From assembly GCA_013298245.1 (NCBI GenBank), contig JAAFHD010000147.1, positions 1-7,005 on the forward strand: 7,005 nucleotides of DNA, in the 5' to 3' direction. Shown in pieces: positions 6,721 to 7,005 of this stretch. How positions within the stretch are numbered: position 1 is the stretch's first letter; each line of letters starts with the position of its first letter. Source of the DNA: Alphaproteobacteria bacterium. Lineage in GTDB: Bacteria; Pseudomonadota; Alphaproteobacteria; Acetobacterales; Acetobacteraceae. Under the pieces are notes generated by a model. That model saw only the letters and a list, made by a program, of their open reading frames with translations. It was not told the DNA's origin and searched no databases. A program made the translations under genes and the position numbers.

Positions 6721-7005
6721 TGAAATGGCAGCTCCCCCTCATCAGCGGTGCCTTCGCGGCGTGCATGCTGCTGCTGTGGGAATGGCTGCCGCCCGCGCTT
6801 GGCGTGCCGAAATACATCATCCCGCAGGTCAGCGATCTGTGGCTGGAATTCTTCCGCATGTGGCGGCGCGAAGACCTCGGGATGCACATCATCTCCACCG
6901 CATCGATGTCGGTGCTGGGCTTCATCCTGGGCGCGGTTTTCGGCGCCGTCTTCGGCTATCTTCTGGGCCTTTCACCCTTCTGGGAAAAGGTGCTCTCGCC
7001 CTACA
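6720..7005 (+). CDS. ABC transporter permease, NitT/TauT (SsuC/TauC-like), 3' end missing
   Basis: The frame starts at ATG 6720, sharing one base with the TGA of the binding-protein gene, and stays open to the window end, giving 95 residues of a protein usually near 250-260. There is no clear ribosome site, so translation is probably coupled to the preceding gene. Residues 5-23 form a first membrane segment, followed by a loop with YIIPQVSDLW (32-41), which corresponds to the conserved proline-rich region before the transport domain in SsuC/TauC permeases. HIISTASMSVLGFILG (56-71) and the glycine-spaced helix to about residue 84 match the start of the BPD_transp_1 domain. The EAA coupling loop lies beyond the window. 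Call rests on this N-terminal pattern plus its place behind a matching ATPase and receptor. Confidence 0.88.
   Translation, partial: MKWQLPLISGAFAACMLLLWEWLPPALGVPKYIIPQVSDLWLEFFRMWRREDLGMHIISTASMSVLGFILGAVFGAVFGYLLGLSPFWEKVLSPY

Noticed and set aside
1..7005. CRISPR array, tRNA, rRNA, insertion sequence or phage genes
   Set aside because: I saw no regularly spaced repeats, no cloverleaf or rRNA-like sequence, no transposase or integrase motifs on either strand.

Overview
The window is GC-rich throughout, with third codon positions dominated by G and C, and every supported gene lies on the plus strand. The style of the DNA and the pairing of hydantoinase-type genes with a tctC-like binding protein suggest a high-GC alphaproteobacterium, perhaps an Acetobacteraceae/Roseomonas-type organism. 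That placement is an inference from gene content and base composition, not from a marker gene.

The left half (1-4429) is the end of one catabolic-looking operon. It holds a 5'-truncated hyuB-type subunit, a complete hyuA-type ATP-dependent subunit joined to it by an ATGA overlap, and, 7 bases on, a complete periplasmic binding protein of the Bug/TctC family. HyuA and HyuB should form one ATP-dependent amidohydrolase or carboxylase enzyme acting on a cyclic amide or ketone. The binding protein probably captures a related carboxylated ligand. No tctA or tctB membrane partner is visible. The operon promoter lies upstream of the window.

The middle (4430-4948, about 520 bases) has no credible gene. 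It is palindrome-rich on its left: two small hairpins, a perfect 31-base palindrome, and a 14-bp hairpin. On the minus strand that last hairpin has a GUAA loop and a T-rich tail, so it looks like a terminator pointing against all the genes. On the right it holds a TTGACA-type promoter followed at once by a large 37-base inverted repeat that looks like a repressor operator.

The right half (4949-7005) is a second operon driven from that promoter. It holds a NitT/TauT-type ABC ATPase, an NMT1/THI5-type substrate-binding protein with a twin-arginine-like signal, and the start of the membrane permease, cut by the window edge. Together they form a complete importer whose substrate cannot be read from the sequence. 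The two operons are separate transcription units. Any functional link between them is only suggested by adjacency.

Nothing here is a clearly new system. The items most worth following are the operator with no regulator gene in view and the reverse-facing terminator with no gene to terminate.
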